Below are positions 34,146 through 42,987 of a stretch of DNA of 64,000 bases, in pieces. Origin of the DNA: Streptomyces sp. NBC_01298. Its GTDB lineage: Bacteria; Actinomycetota; Actinomycetes; Streptomycetales; Streptomycetaceae. The notes under the pieces were generated by a model. The model was not told the DNA's origin. It did no database searches and saw only the letters and a list, made by a program, of their open reading frames with translations. A program made the translations under genes and the position numbers. The stretch covers positions 6,014,001 to 6,078,000 of the forward strand of contig NZ_CP108414.1 of NCBI RefSeq assembly GCF_035978755.1, in the 5' to 3' direction. The number at the start of each line of letters is the position of its first letter. The first letter of the stretch is position 1.

Positions 34146-36701
34146 CTAGCCCGCCGCCACGTCACACGCCTGCGCACGCAGCGCCCGCGCCAGGTCGTCC
34201 CGCGACTCAAGGACCAGCCGCCGCAGCGCGGGCGCGGCACCCGCGTGGGCGTCGAGCCACGCGTCCGTCGCGTCGAGCGTCGCCTGCGAGTCCTGCAGCG
34301 ACGGGTACAGCCCCCGCACCACGTCCATGCCGATCTGGATCGACCGGTCGGCCCAGATCCGCTCGATGGCGGCGAAGTAGGGCTTCGTGTACGGGGCGAG
34401 CAAGCCCCGCTGCGACGGCCGCTGCATCCCCGCGATCGTCGCCTCGACCAGCGCGTTCGACAGCGCGTCCGATTCCACCACCGCGGCCCACGCCTGGTCC
34501 TTGACCGCCGCCGACGGCCGCGCCGCCAGGCACCGGACCTGGTGCCGCTTGCCCGACGCCGTGTCGTCCCGCGCCAGTTCCGCCGCGATGACCTCCTCGC
34601 CGATCGCCCCGTGCGCGGCCAGCGGCAGCAGGAAGTCCCAGCGCAGCTCCTGGTCCACCTCCAGCCCGTCGATCCGCGCCGAACCCTCCAGCAGCCCCAG
34701 CAGCAGCTGGAAGTCGCCCTCGGTCGCCGCGCCCGCCGCGAAGAAGCGGGCCCAGGTGAGCTGGTGCTCCGACCCCGGCTCCGCGAACCGCAGTTCCTGC
34801 AGCGCGCACGCCGCGAGCACCTTGCCGCCCTGCTCCCGCCAGTCGGGCGCCGCGTAGTTGCCGACCGCGGTCAGCACCTGAGCGTGCAGCATCTGCAGCA
34901 CGCCCACGTCCGTCTCCCGGCCCGCGTGGGCCACCACGAGCGAGACGAAGTCCCGCGCCGGCATCAGCCCGTCGCGCGTCAGGTTCCACAGCGCCGACCA
35001 GCACAGCGCGCGGCTCAGCGGGTCCGTCACCGAGCCCAGGTGCGAGCGCAGCGAGGCCAGCGAGGCCTCGTCGAAGCGGATCTTGCAGTACGTCAGGTCC
35101 TCGTCGTTGACGAGCACCAGGGCGGGCTTCTCCTGCCCCGCCAGCTCGGCGACGACCGTCCGCGCCCCCGCGACGTCCGCCTCGGAGCGTGCGTAGCGCA
35201 CCAGCGCACCGTCCGGGTCCAGCCGGTACAGGCCCACCGCGACCCGGTGCGGACGCAGCTCGGCGCCGTCCTGGACCACCGCCAGCTCGGTGATCCGGCC
35301 GCCCGCGTCACAGGTCACCACCGGGGTCAGCGCGTTCACGCCGGCCGTCTGCAGCCAGGCCCGCGACCATTCGGCCATGTCCCGCCCGGAGACCTCCGCG
35401 AGCACCGACAGCAGGTCGTCCAGGGTGGTGTTCCCGTAGGCGTTCGCCTTGAAGTAGCGCCGCGCCCCTTCCAGGAAGGCGTCCCGGCCCACGTACGCCA
35501 CGAGCTGCTTGAGCACCGCCGCGCCCTTGGCGTAGGTGATGCCGTCGAAGTTCAGCTTCGCGTCCTCCAGGTCACGGATGTCGGCCGTGATCGGGTGCGT
35601 GGACGGCAGCTGGTCGGCCCGGTAGGCCCACGCCTTGCGGCTGTTGGCGAAGGTGACCCAGGCCTGGTCGAAGCGGGTGGCCTCGACCAGTCCGAAGGAG
35701 CCCATGAAGTCCGCGAAGGACTCCTTCAGCCACAGGTCGTCCCACCACTTCATGGTGACCAGGTCGCCGAACCACATGTGCGCCATCTCGTGCAGGATCG
35801 TGTTCGCGCGCCGCTCGTACGAGGCCTGCGTGACCTTCCCGCGGAAGATGTACTCCTCCCGGAAGGTCACCATCCCCGGGTTCTCCATCGCGCCCAGGTT
35901 GTACTCCGGCACGAAGGCCTGGTCGTACTTCCCGAAGGGGTACGGGTAGTCGAAGATCTCGTGGAAGAGGTCGAAGCCCTGCTTCGTGACGAGGAACACG
36001 TCGTCCGCGTCGAAGTGCTTGGCCAGCCCCTTGCGGCAGATCGCGCCCAGCGGGATGGTCAGGTCCCCGCGGGTGTAGGAGTCCGTGACGTAGTGGTACG
36101 GCCCCGCCACCACGCACGTGATGTACGTGGAGATCGGCGCGGTTTCCGCGAAGCGCCGGGTCTGCCCCTCGCGGGACTCCTCGACCCCGTTGCTCCAGAC
36201 CCGCCAGCCCTCGGGCGCGGTCACCTCGAAGCGGTACGGGGCCTTGAGGTCGGGCTGCTCGAAGTTCGCGTACACCCGGCGGGCGTCGGCCGGCTCGTAC
36301 TGCGTGTAGAGGTAGACCTCGCCGTCCTCCGGGTCCACGAAGCGGTGCATGCCCTCGCCGGTCCGGCTGTACGCGCAGTCGGCGTCGACCACGAGCACGT
36401 TGTCGGAAGCCAGCCCGTCCAGGGCGATCCGCGCGCCGTCGAAGACGACGGCCGGGTCCAGCGGGAGCCCGTTGAGGGTCACGGCGTTGACCCGGGGCGC
36501 GAGGAGGTCCGCGAAGCTCGATGCCCCCGGAGCGGCGGCGCGGAAGCGGACGGTGGTCACCGAACGGAAGGTCCTGGGGCCGTCGGCCGGTTCGGCCTCG
36601 TCCACCGCGGACCTCAAGTCGAGGACCACCTCGTACCCGTCGACGGACAGCAGCTCGGCCCGCTCGCGGGCCTCGTCACGGGACAGATTCTCTCCGGGCA
36701 C
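34146..36701 (-). CDS. pepN: Aminopeptidase N paralogue (M1 family)
   Basis: 851 residues from the GTG at 36701 (AAGGAG 6 nt upstream; an in-frame GTG two codons earlier overlaps the ribosome site). Same architecture as the gene at 20979: GAMEN at 270-274, zinc motif HEMAHM at 304-309 with E327 as third ligand, and a C-terminal helical domain. The N-termini are alike (VPGENLSRDEA against VPGTNLTREEA), but the proteins differ throughout, so this is an old duplication. It probably has a different peptide preference. A divergent thioredoxin-fold gene shares its 110-bp promoter region. Confidence 0.92.
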   Translation of the reverse strand: MPGENLSRDEARERAELLSVDGYEVVLDLRSAVDEAEPADGPRTFRSVTTVRFRAAAPGASSFADLLAPRVNAVTLNGLPLDPAVVFDGARIALDGLASDNVLVVDADCAYSRTGEGMHRFVDPEDGEVYLYTQYEPADARRVYANFEQPDLKAPYRFEVTAPEGWRVWSNGVEESREGQTRRFAETAPISTYITCVVAGPYHYVTDSYTRGDLTIPLGAICRKGLAKHFDADDVFLVTKQGFDLFHEIFDYPYPFGKYDQAFVPEYNLGAMENPGMVTFREEYIFRGKVTQASYERRANTILHEMAHMWFGDLVTMKWWDDLWLKESFADFMGSFGLVEATRFDQAWVTFANSRKAWAYRADQLPSTHPITADIRDLEDAKLNFDGITYAKGAAVLKQLVAYVGRDAFLEGARRYFKANAYGNTTLDDLLSVLAEVSGRDMAEWSRAWLQTAGVNALTPVVTCDAGGRITELAVVQDGAELRPHRVAVGLYRLDPDGALVRYARSEADVAGARTVVAELAGQEKPALVLVNDEDLTYCKIRFDEASLASLRSHLGSVTDPLSRALCWSALWNLTRDGLMPARDFVSLVVAHAGRETDVGVLQMLHAQVLTAVGNYAAPDWREQGGKVLAACALQELRFAEPGSEHQLTWARFFAAGAATEGDFQLLLGLLEGSARIDGLEVDQELRWDFLLPLAAHGAIGEEVIAAELARDDTASGKRHQVRCLAARPSAAVKDQAWAAVVESDALSNALVEATIAGMQRPSQRGLLAPYTKPYFAAIERIWADRSIQIGMDVVRGLYPSLQDSQATLDATDAWLDAHAGAAPALRRLVLESRDDLARALRAQACDVAAG

Positions 36702-36811
36702 GTGCACTCCTTCGTGCGTGATCGCGATACCTGACAGAATCCTCCCACGGGGGAATGCGTGTGCGGTCGGAGCGGTTGGGCAGGGAGGAACGTTCCGATC
36801 TGAGGAGAGAC

Positions 36812-37459
36812 ATGGCTGATACCCAGGTGCGCGAGAAGACCGCTGTCGACTTCTGGTTCGACCCGCTCTGCCCCTGGGCCTGGATGACGTCCCGCTGGAT
36901 GCTGGAGGTCGAGAAGGTCCGTGACGTGGAGGTCCGCTGGCACGTGATGAGCCTCGCGGTCCTGAACGAGAACAAGCTCGACGAACTGCCCGAGCGCTAC
37001 CGCGAACTGCTCGGCCCCAAGGGCTGGGCCCCGGTGCGCGTGGTCGTCGCCGCCCAGCAGAAGTTCGGCGACGAGGTCACCGGCAAGCTCTACACCGCTC
37101 TCGGCACCCGCTTCCACAACCAGGCGACGGGCCCGACCCGCGAGGCGATCGCCGAGGCCCTGGACGAGGTGGGCCTGCCCGCCGAGCTGATCCACTACGC
37201 GGACTCCGACGAGTACGACGAGGTCCTGCGCGACTCCCACAACGACGGCATCAACCGCGTCGGCCAGGAGGTCGGCACCCCGGTCATCTCGGTGCCCGGC
37301 GCCGACGGCGGAGAGGTCGCCTTCTTCGGCCCGGTCGTCACCCCCGCGCCGCGCGGCGAGGCCGCCGCCCGCCTCTGGGACGGCACCCTGCTCGTCGCCT
37401 CCACCCCCGGCTTCTACGAGATCAAGCGCACCCGCACGCAGGGCCCGATCTTCGACTGA
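36812..37459 (+). CDS. DsbA-fold, mycothiol-dependent nitroreductase-like protein
   Basis: A 215-residue cytoplasmic thioredoxin-fold protein of the DsbA/FrnE group, similar in plan to mycobacterial Rv2466c. The N-terminal strand VDFWFDPLC leads to the active site at 20-23, which reads CPWA: the first Cys (C20) is kept and the second is Ala, whereas Rv2466c has CPWC. The helical insertion and the cis-Pro segment GTPVISVP follow. The ATG at 36812 lies behind GAGGAGAG. A monothiol site suggests chemistry with mycothiol rather than dithiol exchange; the substrate is unknown. Confidence 0.85.
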   Translation: MADTQVREKTAVDFWFDPLCPWAWMTSRWMLEVEKVRDVEVRWHVMSLAVLNENKLDELPERYRELLGPKGWAPVRVVVAAQQKFGDEVTGKLYTALGTRFHNQATGPTREAIAEALDEVGLPAELIHYADSDEYDEVLRDSHNDGINRVGQEVGTPVISVPGADGGEVAFFGPVVTPAPRGEAAARLWDGTLLVASTPGFYEIKRTRTQGPIFD

Positions 37460-37503
37460 CCCGACCGACCCCGCCGGCCCGACCGCCCCGACTAGCAGGG
37501 GTC

Positions 37504-37557
37504 CGGTTCCTCCCTTAACGTCCCCCTATGGGGACTAGCCCGACACGGGAGGAACCG
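37504..37557. promoter_or_regulatory. Nested palindromes over a start codon
   Basis: The outer arms CGGTTCCTCCC (37504-37514) and GGGAGGAACCG (37547-37557) are perfect. Inside them GTCCCC and GGGGAC flank CTAT (37520-37535), and the ATG at 37528 lies at the edge of that inner loop. This could be an autoregulatory operator or an RNA hairpin hiding the start. Confidence 0.55.
37516..37521 (+). promoter_or_regulatory. Putative -10 box of a leaderless gene
   Basis: TAACGT ends 6 nt before the ATG at 37528. No ribosome site precedes it. It sits within the nested palindrome. Confidence 0.4.
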
Positions 37558-38235
37558 CTCGGCCGCAGCGGCGGACGGGCGGAGCCCGCGATACCGAACG
37601 ACAACGCCGCACACGCCAGCCTGCCCGCACGCCCCCGAGACCGGGTGCTGCGGGCAGCTTGCGTCGCGGTGCCCCCGCTGTGGTCGGCCCTCGGGGTCCG
37701 CCAGGCCGCCGGCACCTTGCGCCACTACCTCCGGGGCACGGGCCGCCCGTACCGGGTCGACGCGCGGGCCCTGCTCGCCGTGCCCGCCGTACGGGAGGAC
37801 GTGGACCGGCGCCTGCGCGAGTGGCGGGAGGCCGCGCGGGTGCTCGGCGAGCCCGGCGCGTACGCGGCGGACAGCGGCTGGCGCGGGGTGCTGATCACCC
37901 GGCGCGCCCGCGAGGGCGGCAGCGCGGACTGGTGGCTGGCGCTGCGCGGGGCCCAGTACCGGATCAGCGGCACGGTACGGGTCCACGAGGACGGCTCCGT
38001 GGTGAGCGACTACCGTTTCCAGGTGCACAAGAGCTGGAACTTCGACCGCGGGGAGTCGGAGTTCGGCGTCCCCTTCACTCCGTTCGCGCGGCTCCACGAG
38101 ACCGGTCTGGCGCGGGAGTTCACGGTGGTCGGCGAGGTGGACGGCCTGGTGGATGCCCAGGGAGGCACAGGAGGCCCCCGCGAGTCACGTCCTCGCGGGG
38201 GCCTTCTGGTGGACACGCCCGCAAGTGAAGGTTGA
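37528..38235 (+). CDS. Conserved hypothetical protein
   Basis: A 235-residue protein I do not recognise. The first 40 residues are polar; residues 40-60 are mildly hydrophobic; a charged helical region (RREDVDRRLREW-like, about 88-105) precedes a beta-rich half with WWLALRGAQYRISGTV and KSWNFDRGESEFGVPF. There is no signal peptide. The ATG is in the loop of a palindrome and lacks a ribosome site; later starts are possible. The last 20 codons run through a terminator-like hairpin (38172-38204), so the natural C-terminus may once have ended near residue 213. Confidence 0.6.
   Translation: MGTSPTREEPLGRSGGRAEPAIPNDNAAHASLPARPRDRVLRAACVAVPPLWSALGVRQAAGTLRHYLRGTGRPYRVDARALLAVPAVREDVDRRLREWREAARVLGEPGAYAADSGWRGVLITRRAREGGSADWWLALRGAQYRISGTVRVHEDGSVVSDYRFQVHKSWNFDRGESEFGVPFTPFARLHETGLAREFTVVGEVDGLVDAQGGTGGPRESRPRGGLLVDTPASEG
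38172..38204. terminator. Hairpin terminator overlapping the 3' end of an ORF
   Basis: A perfect 13-bp stem (AGGCCCCCGCGAG and complement) with a 7-nt loop. It lies before the sodF stop on the other strand and inside the last codons of the convergent hypothetical gene. Confidence 0.75.
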
Positions 38236-38275
38236 GAAGACGATCACGAGGCGGACGGGCTGAGGTGGCGGCCGA

Positions 38276-38932
38276 TCAGCCCTTGGCGGGGATCAGCAGC
38301 GGGGTGTTCGCCTTGGCATCGGTGTAACGCCTGGCCACGTCCTGCCAGTTGACGACGTTCCACATGGCTTCGATGAAGTCCACCTTCTGGTTCTTGTACT
38401 GAAGGTAGAAGGCGTGCTCCCAGGCGTCGAACACGAGGACCGGGGTGCTGGCCACGCCGACGTTGCCCTGGTGGTCGTAGATCTGCTCGACGACCAGGCG
38501 GCCGCTGACGGGCTCGTACGCGAGCACGCCCCAGCCGGAGCCCTGGGTCGCGGAGGACGCGAAGGTCAGCTGCTTCTTGAACTTCGCGAAGGAGCCGAAG
38601 GACTCGGTGATCGCGTCGGCCAGGTCGCCCAGGCCCTCGGCCGCGGTGGGCTCGCCGCCGCCCTCGCCGGTCTTCGGGCTGGCCATGTTGTGCCAGTAGA
38701 TGCTGTGCAGGATGTGCCCGGAGAGGTGGAACGCGAGGTTCTTCTCCAGACCGTTCAGCGCGCCCCAGTTCTCCTTGTCGCGCGCCTCCGCCAGCTGCTC
38801 CAGCGTGTTGTTGGCGCCCGTGACGTAGGCCGCGTGGTGCTTGTCGTGGTGCAGCTCGATGATCTGCGGGTTGATCACCGGCTCGAGAGCCGCGTAGTCG
38901 TAAGGAAGCTCGGGAAGCGTGTAGATGGCCAT
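38276..38932 (-). CDS. sodF: Superoxide dismutase, Fe/Mn type
   Basis: A 218-residue cytoplasmic enzyme that dismutates superoxide. The metal ligands are visible: H28 (LHHDKHH), H76 (LHSIYW), D169 and H173 (DAWEHAF). The ATG at 38932 opens MAIYTLPEL, the standard SodF start. In Streptomyces sodF is repressed by the nickel-responsive Fur homologue Nur when nickel is available for SodN. A Nur box 36 nt upstream supports that control here. SodN is not in the window. Confidence 0.93.
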   Translation of the reverse strand: MAIYTLPELPYDYAALEPVINPQIIELHHDKHHAAYVTGANNTLEQLAEARDKENWGALNGLEKNLAFHLSGHILHSIYWHNMASPKTGEGGGEPTAAEGLGDLADAITESFGSFAKFKKQLTFASSATQGSGWGVLAYEPVSGRLVVEQIYDHQGNVGVASTPVLVFDAWEHAFYLQYKNQKVDFIEAMWNVVNWQDVARRYTDAKANTPLLIPAKG

Positions 38933-38967
38933 GCGTGTATCGGTCCCCTCGGCGTGCCAACCACTTA

Positions 38968-38984
38968 TTGCAATCAATGCGCAA
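38968..38984. promoter_or_regulatory. Nur box of sodF
   Basis: TTGCAA-TCAAT-GCGCAA fits the Nur consensus tTGCaa-N5-ttGCAA with two mismatches in the second half. It lies in an AT-rich promoter 36 nt before sodF. A further TTGCAC follows directly. Confidence 0.72.
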
Positions 38985-39039
38985 TTGCACGCTAGCAGCA
39001 GCTGCTCAAGGATGGGTGCAAGGGGTCCGGATATGACGA

Positions 39040-39073
39040 AGGCGCGCCCCGTGCCGGTGCACGGGACGCGCCT
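39040..39073. terminator. Hairpin after the first amino acid permease gene
   Basis: Arms AGGCGCGCCCCGTGC and GCACGGGACGCGCCT pair with one mismatch. It is downstream of the permease gene that ends at 39091 and upstream of the sodF promoter. Confidence 0.72.
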
Positions 39074-39090
39074 GTGGTTCCCCGGGGCGG

Positions 39091-40500
39091 TCAGGCCCTG
39101 GCGGCCGCCCTGCGCTGGATGAGGTAGCCGGTGGCGGCGAGGGCCACCGTCAGGCCGCCGGTGAAGACCAGCTGGATCCGGGTGTCGTCGCCCATGGCCA
39201 TCAGGACCAGGACCCCGACGAGCCCGGCCAGCGCGACCCAGGTCAGATAGGGGAAGCCCCACATCTTCACGACCAGCTTCTCGGGGGCCTCGCGCTCCGT
39301 CCGGCGCCGCAGCGCGAACTGCGAGACGGCGATGAAGCCCCAGACGACGAGGATGACGCCGCCGACCATGTTCAGCAGCCAGGCGAAGAGGGTGTCCGGG
39401 TACCAGTACGACAGCAGCACGGTGACGAAGCCGAAGCCGGAGGAGGCGAGCACCGCCCGGCGCGGCACCCGGCCGGAGAGCTTGCCCAGCGCCTTCGGGC
39501 CCTGGCCGCGGGAGACCAGGGAGTAGGCCATGCGGGAGGAGCCGTAGATGTTCGCGTTCATCGCGGACAGCAGGGCGATCAGGATGACCACGTTCATGAC
39601 CTGGCCGGCGTGCGGGATGCCCAGGTGGTCCAGGGTGGCCGCGTACGGGCCGTCGGTGGTGACCGCGGGGTCGTTCCACGGCAGCAGCGTGACGATGACC
39701 AGCATCGAGCCGACGTAGACGATGGCGATCCGCCACATGGTGGTCTTCACGGCCTTGGCCACGCCCCGGACCGGGTTGTCGGACTCGGCGGCCGCGATGG
39801 TCACCGTCTCCAGCCCGCCGTACGCGACCACGGAGGCGAGCAGGCCGACCAGCAGCCCGTCCACGCCGTTGGGCAGGAAGCCGCCGTCGTGCAGCAGGTT
39901 GGCGGTGCCGGGGGAGTCGGCGGCGGGCAGCACGCCCAGGACGGCCAGCACGCCCAGGCCCAGGAAGAGGCCGATCGCGCCGATCTTCAGGGCGGCGAAC
40001 CAGAACTCGAACTCGCCGAAGTTGGAGACGGCGGCCAGGTTGGAGCCGCAGAACATCGCCATGAAGACCAGCACCCACATCCACGAGGGGGTGCCCGGGA
40101 ACCAGCCCGTCATGATGTGCGCCGCGCCGATGGCCTCGATGGCCACGCCCACGCAGAGCAGGGTCCAGAACATCCAGCCGGCGGTGAAACCGGCCCACGG
40201 GCCGATGGCCCGCTCCGCGTGCACCGAGAAGGAGCCGGAGGAGGGGTTCGCGGCGGACATCTCGCCGAGCATGCGCATCACGAACATCACGAGCAGCCCG
40301 GAAGCGGCGTACGCGAGCACGATCGAGGGGCCGGCGGCCGCGATGCCGGCGCCGGAGCCCACGAAGAGGCCCGCGCCGATGACCCCGCCGAGGGCGATCA
40401 TCGAAAGGTGGCGCTGCTTGAGTCCGTTGCCGAGGGGCGATCCGGCTTCGGGCTGCGCCGGGCTGTGCTGCTCAGGAGGGGTGATGGTGCTCTGGCTCAT
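39091..40500 (-). CDS. Amino acid permease (APC superfamily), paralogue 1
   Basis: A 469-residue, twelve-helix proton-coupled amino acid transporter. The family signature follows the polar N-terminus: [20 protein letters not shown] at about 27-46, with the helix-1 GAGLFVGSG break. It belongs to the GabP/AnsP/proline-specific permease type. It is one of three related permeases within 5.4 kb. The exact amino acid cannot be read. ATG start; separate terminators before and after it show that it is its own transcript. Confidence 0.88.
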   Translation of the reverse strand: MSQSTITPPEQHSPAQPEAGSPLGNGLKQRHLSMIALGGVIGAGLFVGSGAGIAAAGPSIVLAYAASGLLVMFVMRMLGEMSAANPSSGSFSVHAERAIGPWAGFTAGWMFWTLLCVGVAIEAIGAAHIMTGWFPGTPSWMWVLVFMAMFCGSNLAAVSNFGEFEFWFAALKIGAIGLFLGLGVLAVLGVLPAADSPGTANLLHDGGFLPNGVDGLLVGLLASVVAYGGLETVTIAAAESDNPVRGVAKAVKTTMWRIAIVYVGSMLVIVTLLPWNDPAVTTDGPYAATLDHLGIPHAGQVMNVVILIALLSAMNANIYGSSRMAYSLVSRGQGPKALGKLSGRVPRRAVLASSGFGFVTVLLSYWYPDTLFAWLLNMVGGVILVVWGFIAVSQFALRRRTEREAPEKLVVKMWGFPYLTWVALAGLVGVLVLMAMGDDTRIQLVFTGGLTVALAATGYLIQRRAAARA

Positions 40501-40594
40501 GGGGGCCAGTCTGCCTACCGTCCGATAATCGGACGCTTTATGTCCAGCATACGGATACCGGTTTCACCCGACGTGATCGTCCGCCAGCGCAGCA

Positions 40595-40628
40595 GAACGG
40601 GCCCGGGACCGAAGTCCCGGGCCCGTTC
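40595..40628. terminator. Perfect hairpin between two permease genes
   Basis: A 15-bp perfect stem (GAACGGGCCCGGGAC and complement) with a CGAA tetraloop, downstream of permease 2 and upstream of permease 1. Confidence 0.87.
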
Positions 40629-40644
40629 CGTGAGCGCGGCGGAG

Positions 40645-42042
40645 TCAGGACCGCTTGGCCCGGATCTCCCGGACCCACGCCACGAGCAGCACCGCGGCCG
40701 CGGCCCCCGTGGACCACAGCAGCTGCGGCCGCGCCGAATCGTCGAACAGCATCAGGACCAGCACCGTGGCCATCCCGATCAGCGCCGCCCACGTCGCGTA
40801 CGGGAACAGCCACATCGGCAGCGTGAGGCGCTCCGGCATGTCCCGCTCGATCTTCCTGCGCAGCTTCAGCTGCGAGACCGCGATCAGGGCCCACACGAAG
40901 ATCAGCACCGCGCCGACCGCGTTGAGCATGTAGAGGAAGATCGTGTCCGGCCACAGCAGGTTCAGCACGACCGAGAAGAAGCCGAAGGCCACCGAGGCGA
41001 CGACCGCCCGGCGCGGCACCCCGCTGCCCGACACCTTCAGCAGGGTCTTCGGCGCCTCGCCCCGCTCTGCCAGCGAGAACACCATGCGCGAGGACCCGTA
41101 GAGGTTCGCGTTGAGCGCCGACAGCAGGGCCACGAAGATCACGACGTCCATGATCTGGCCCGCGTGCGCGATGCCGATCGAGTCGAGGACGGCCACGTAC
41201 GGGCTCTGGCCCGGCTCCAGCGAATCCCACGGCAGCAGGGTCACGATGACCAGCATCGAGCCGACGTAGAAGAAGAGGATGCGCCACACGGCGCTGCGCA
41301 CCGCGCGGGAGACGGACCGGGCCGGGTCGTCCGACTCGGCGGCCGCGATGGTGACGACCTCCAGGCCGCCGAAGGCGAAGACGACGGCCAGCATGCCGGC
41401 GACCACGCCGCTCGCGCCGTTCGGGAAGAAGCCGCCCTGGCCGGTCAGGTTGGCCATCCCGATCGGGTCGGTGTCGGGGAGCAGGCCGAAGACGGCCAGC
41501 GTGCCCAGGATCAGGAACAGCACGATCGCGCCGACCTTGAGGGCCGCGAACCAGAACTCGAACTCGCCGAAGTTCCGCACGGCGGCCAGGTTGCTCACGG
41601 TGAAGACCACCATGAAGAGGAGCACCCAGACCCACTGGTCCACCGAGGGCAGCCAGCCGTTCGCGATCTTCGCCGCGGCGGTCGCCTCCACGGCCAGCAC
41701 CACGACCAGCAGGAACCAGTACAGCCAGCCGGCCGAGAAGCCGGCCCAGCGGCCGAGCGCCTTCTCCGCGTAGACCGAGAAGGAACCGGAGGCGGGCATC
41801 GCCGCCGACATCTCGCCGAGCGCCCGCATCACCAGCATCGCGAGGATGCCCGCGAGCAGGTACGAGCAGATGATCGCGGGACCGGCGATGGTGATGCCGG
41901 CGCCGGAGCCGACGAACAGCCCGGCGCCGATCACGCCGCCGAGGCCCAGCATGGTCAGGTGGCGCTGTTTGAGACTGTGACTCAGGGGCTCCGGGGGGAG
42001 TTCGTCCGTGGTGCCGGGAGGGGCGGACGGGAGGTCGCGCAT
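40645..42042 (-). CDS. Amino acid permease (APC superfamily), paralogue 2
   Basis: A 465-residue, twelve-helix permease. [20 protein letters not shown] near 26-45 is almost the same as in the two neighbours, and the pattern continues with MRALGEMSAAMPASGSFSVY and AVEATAAAKI. C-terminus EIRAKRS. It lies tandem with paralogue 1 but behind its own promoter, with a perfect terminator between them. Substrate not determined. Confidence 0.88.
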   Translation of the reverse strand: MRDLPSAPPGTTDELPPEPLSHSLKQRHLTMLGLGGVIGAGLFVGSGAGITIAGPAIICSYLLAGILAMLVMRALGEMSAAMPASGSFSVYAEKALGRWAGFSAGWLYWFLLVVVLAVEATAAAKIANGWLPSVDQWVWVLLFMVVFTVSNLAAVRNFGEFEFWFAALKVGAIVLFLILGTLAVFGLLPDTDPIGMANLTGQGGFFPNGASGVVAGMLAVVFAFGGLEVVTIAAAESDDPARSVSRAVRSAVWRILFFYVGSMLVIVTLLPWDSLEPGQSPYVAVLDSIGIAHAGQIMDVVIFVALLSALNANLYGSSRMVFSLAERGEAPKTLLKVSGSGVPRRAVVASVAFGFFSVVLNLLWPDTIFLYMLNAVGAVLIFVWALIAVSQLKLRRKIERDMPERLTLPMWLFPYATWAALIGMATVLVLMLFDDSARPQLLWSTGAAAAVLLVAWVREIRAKRS

Positions 42043-42209
42043 GAGGGGTGCTCGTACTCTCTAGGGCCTGGCGGCGGTGGGGGCTCCGCGACAGTTGGAG
42101 GGACCCTACAGTCTCTCCGGAGAGCGCCCATCCGCGCAAAACGGACGTGTCAGCCGTCATCGCCCGTGACGCGGATCACTCCAACTCGGGCGTTGAGCGG
42201 GGTCTTTGT

Positions 42210-42235
42210 GTACTCCCCACCAAACCGGGGAGTAC
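42210..42235. promoter_or_regulatory. Inverted repeat upstream of bioY
   Basis: GTACTCCCC and GGGGAGTAC flank ACCAAACC, a perfect 9-bp dyad 91 nt before bioY in the divergent gap with permease 2. A -10-like TAACGT (42279-42284) lies after it. It may be an operator; no known biotin-regulator site is claimed. Confidence 0.45.
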
Positions 42236-42326
42236 GGCTTTGTCCCGGGCCACCCTGATGGGAGCCGGGACCCGGGACTAACGTCGGTGATCGTCCCTGC
42301 CGCCCCCACCCCCCGCGGAGTCCCCG

Positions 42327-42908
42327 ATGAGCACTGCTTCCGTCTCCTTCCGGCCCGGCGCCGTCCTCGCCGACCTGCTGCCCGCGAGCCGCGTCCGCGA
42401 CATCGCGCTCGTGGCCGGCGGAGCCGCGCTCACCGGCCTGGCCGCGCAGATCGCCGTCCACGTCGACGGTCTGGCCGCCCCGATCACCGGGCAGACCTTC
42501 GCCGCGCTGCTCGTGGGCACCGCGCTGGGCGCCGGCCGCGGCTTCCTGTCCCTGGCCCTCTACACCCTGGTCGGCATGGCGGGCGTGCCGTGGTTCGCGG
42601 GCGGCTCCTCCGGCGCGGGCGGCGCGACCTTCGGGTACGTCCTCGGCATGCTCCTGGCCTCCACCGTCGTCGGCGCCCTCGCGCGGCGCGGCGCCGACCG
42701 CTCGGTGCTGCGCACCGCGGCCACGATGGTGCTGGGCTCCGCGCTCGTCTACGCCGTCGGCGTGCCCTACCTCGCGCTGTCCACCGGGATGTCCTTCGGC
42801 TCGGCCGTCGCGGGCGGGCTGACGCCCTTCCTGATCGGCGACGCGCTCAAGGCGGCGCTGGCGATGGGCCTGCTGCCGGCCGCCTGGAAGCTGCTCGGCC
42901 GCGCGTGA
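42327..42908 (+). CDS. bioY: Biotin transporter BioY (S component)
   Basis: A 193-residue membrane protein with about six helices. The ATG follows GCGGAG. BioY landmarks are present: APITGQTFAALLVGTALGAGRGF, where the PITGQT motif is typical, then GMAGVPWFAGG and the GATFGYVLGML segment. It is the substrate-binding S component of an ECF transporter for biotin. No ATPase or EcfT gene is next to it, so it works alone or with a shared module. It sits between permease genes of unrelated function and ends at a strong terminator. Confidence 0.93.
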   Translation: MSTASVSFRPGAVLADLLPASRVRDIALVAGGAALTGLAAQIAVHVDGLAAPITGQTFAALLVGTALGAGRGFLSLALYTLVGMAGVPWFAGGSSGAGGATFGYVLGMLLASTVVGALARRGADRSVLRTAATMVLGSALVYAVGVPYLALSTGMSFGSAVAGGLTPFLIGDALKAALAMGLLPAAWKLLGRA

Positions 42909-42932
42909 GCGCTCGTACGCCCCACGTTTCAC

Positions 42933-42973
42933 ACGGCAGCCCCGGACCGCACTGCGCGGTCCGGGGCTGCCGT
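42933..42973. terminator. Long perfect hairpin between bioY and permease 3
   Basis: An 18-bp perfect stem (ACGGCAGCCCCGGACCGC and complement) with a 5-nt loop, serving two convergent genes. Confidence 0.88.
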
Positions 42974-42987
42974 CATGTCCGGAGCGG

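Noticed and set aside
36812..37459. DsbA partner for the VKOR protein at 61605
   Set aside because: The protein has no signal peptide or membrane anchor and lacks the second active-site cysteine, so it cannot be the exported oxidant that VKOR recycles.
39610..42258. Open frame of 882 codons antisense to two permeases
   Set aside because: It covers two unrelated promoters and terminators and has the composition of an antisense shadow.
42043..42326. Riboswitch upstream of bioY
   Set aside because: Only one simple 9-bp hairpin is visible; there is no multi-stem conserved aptamer, and bioY is normally controlled by protein repressors.
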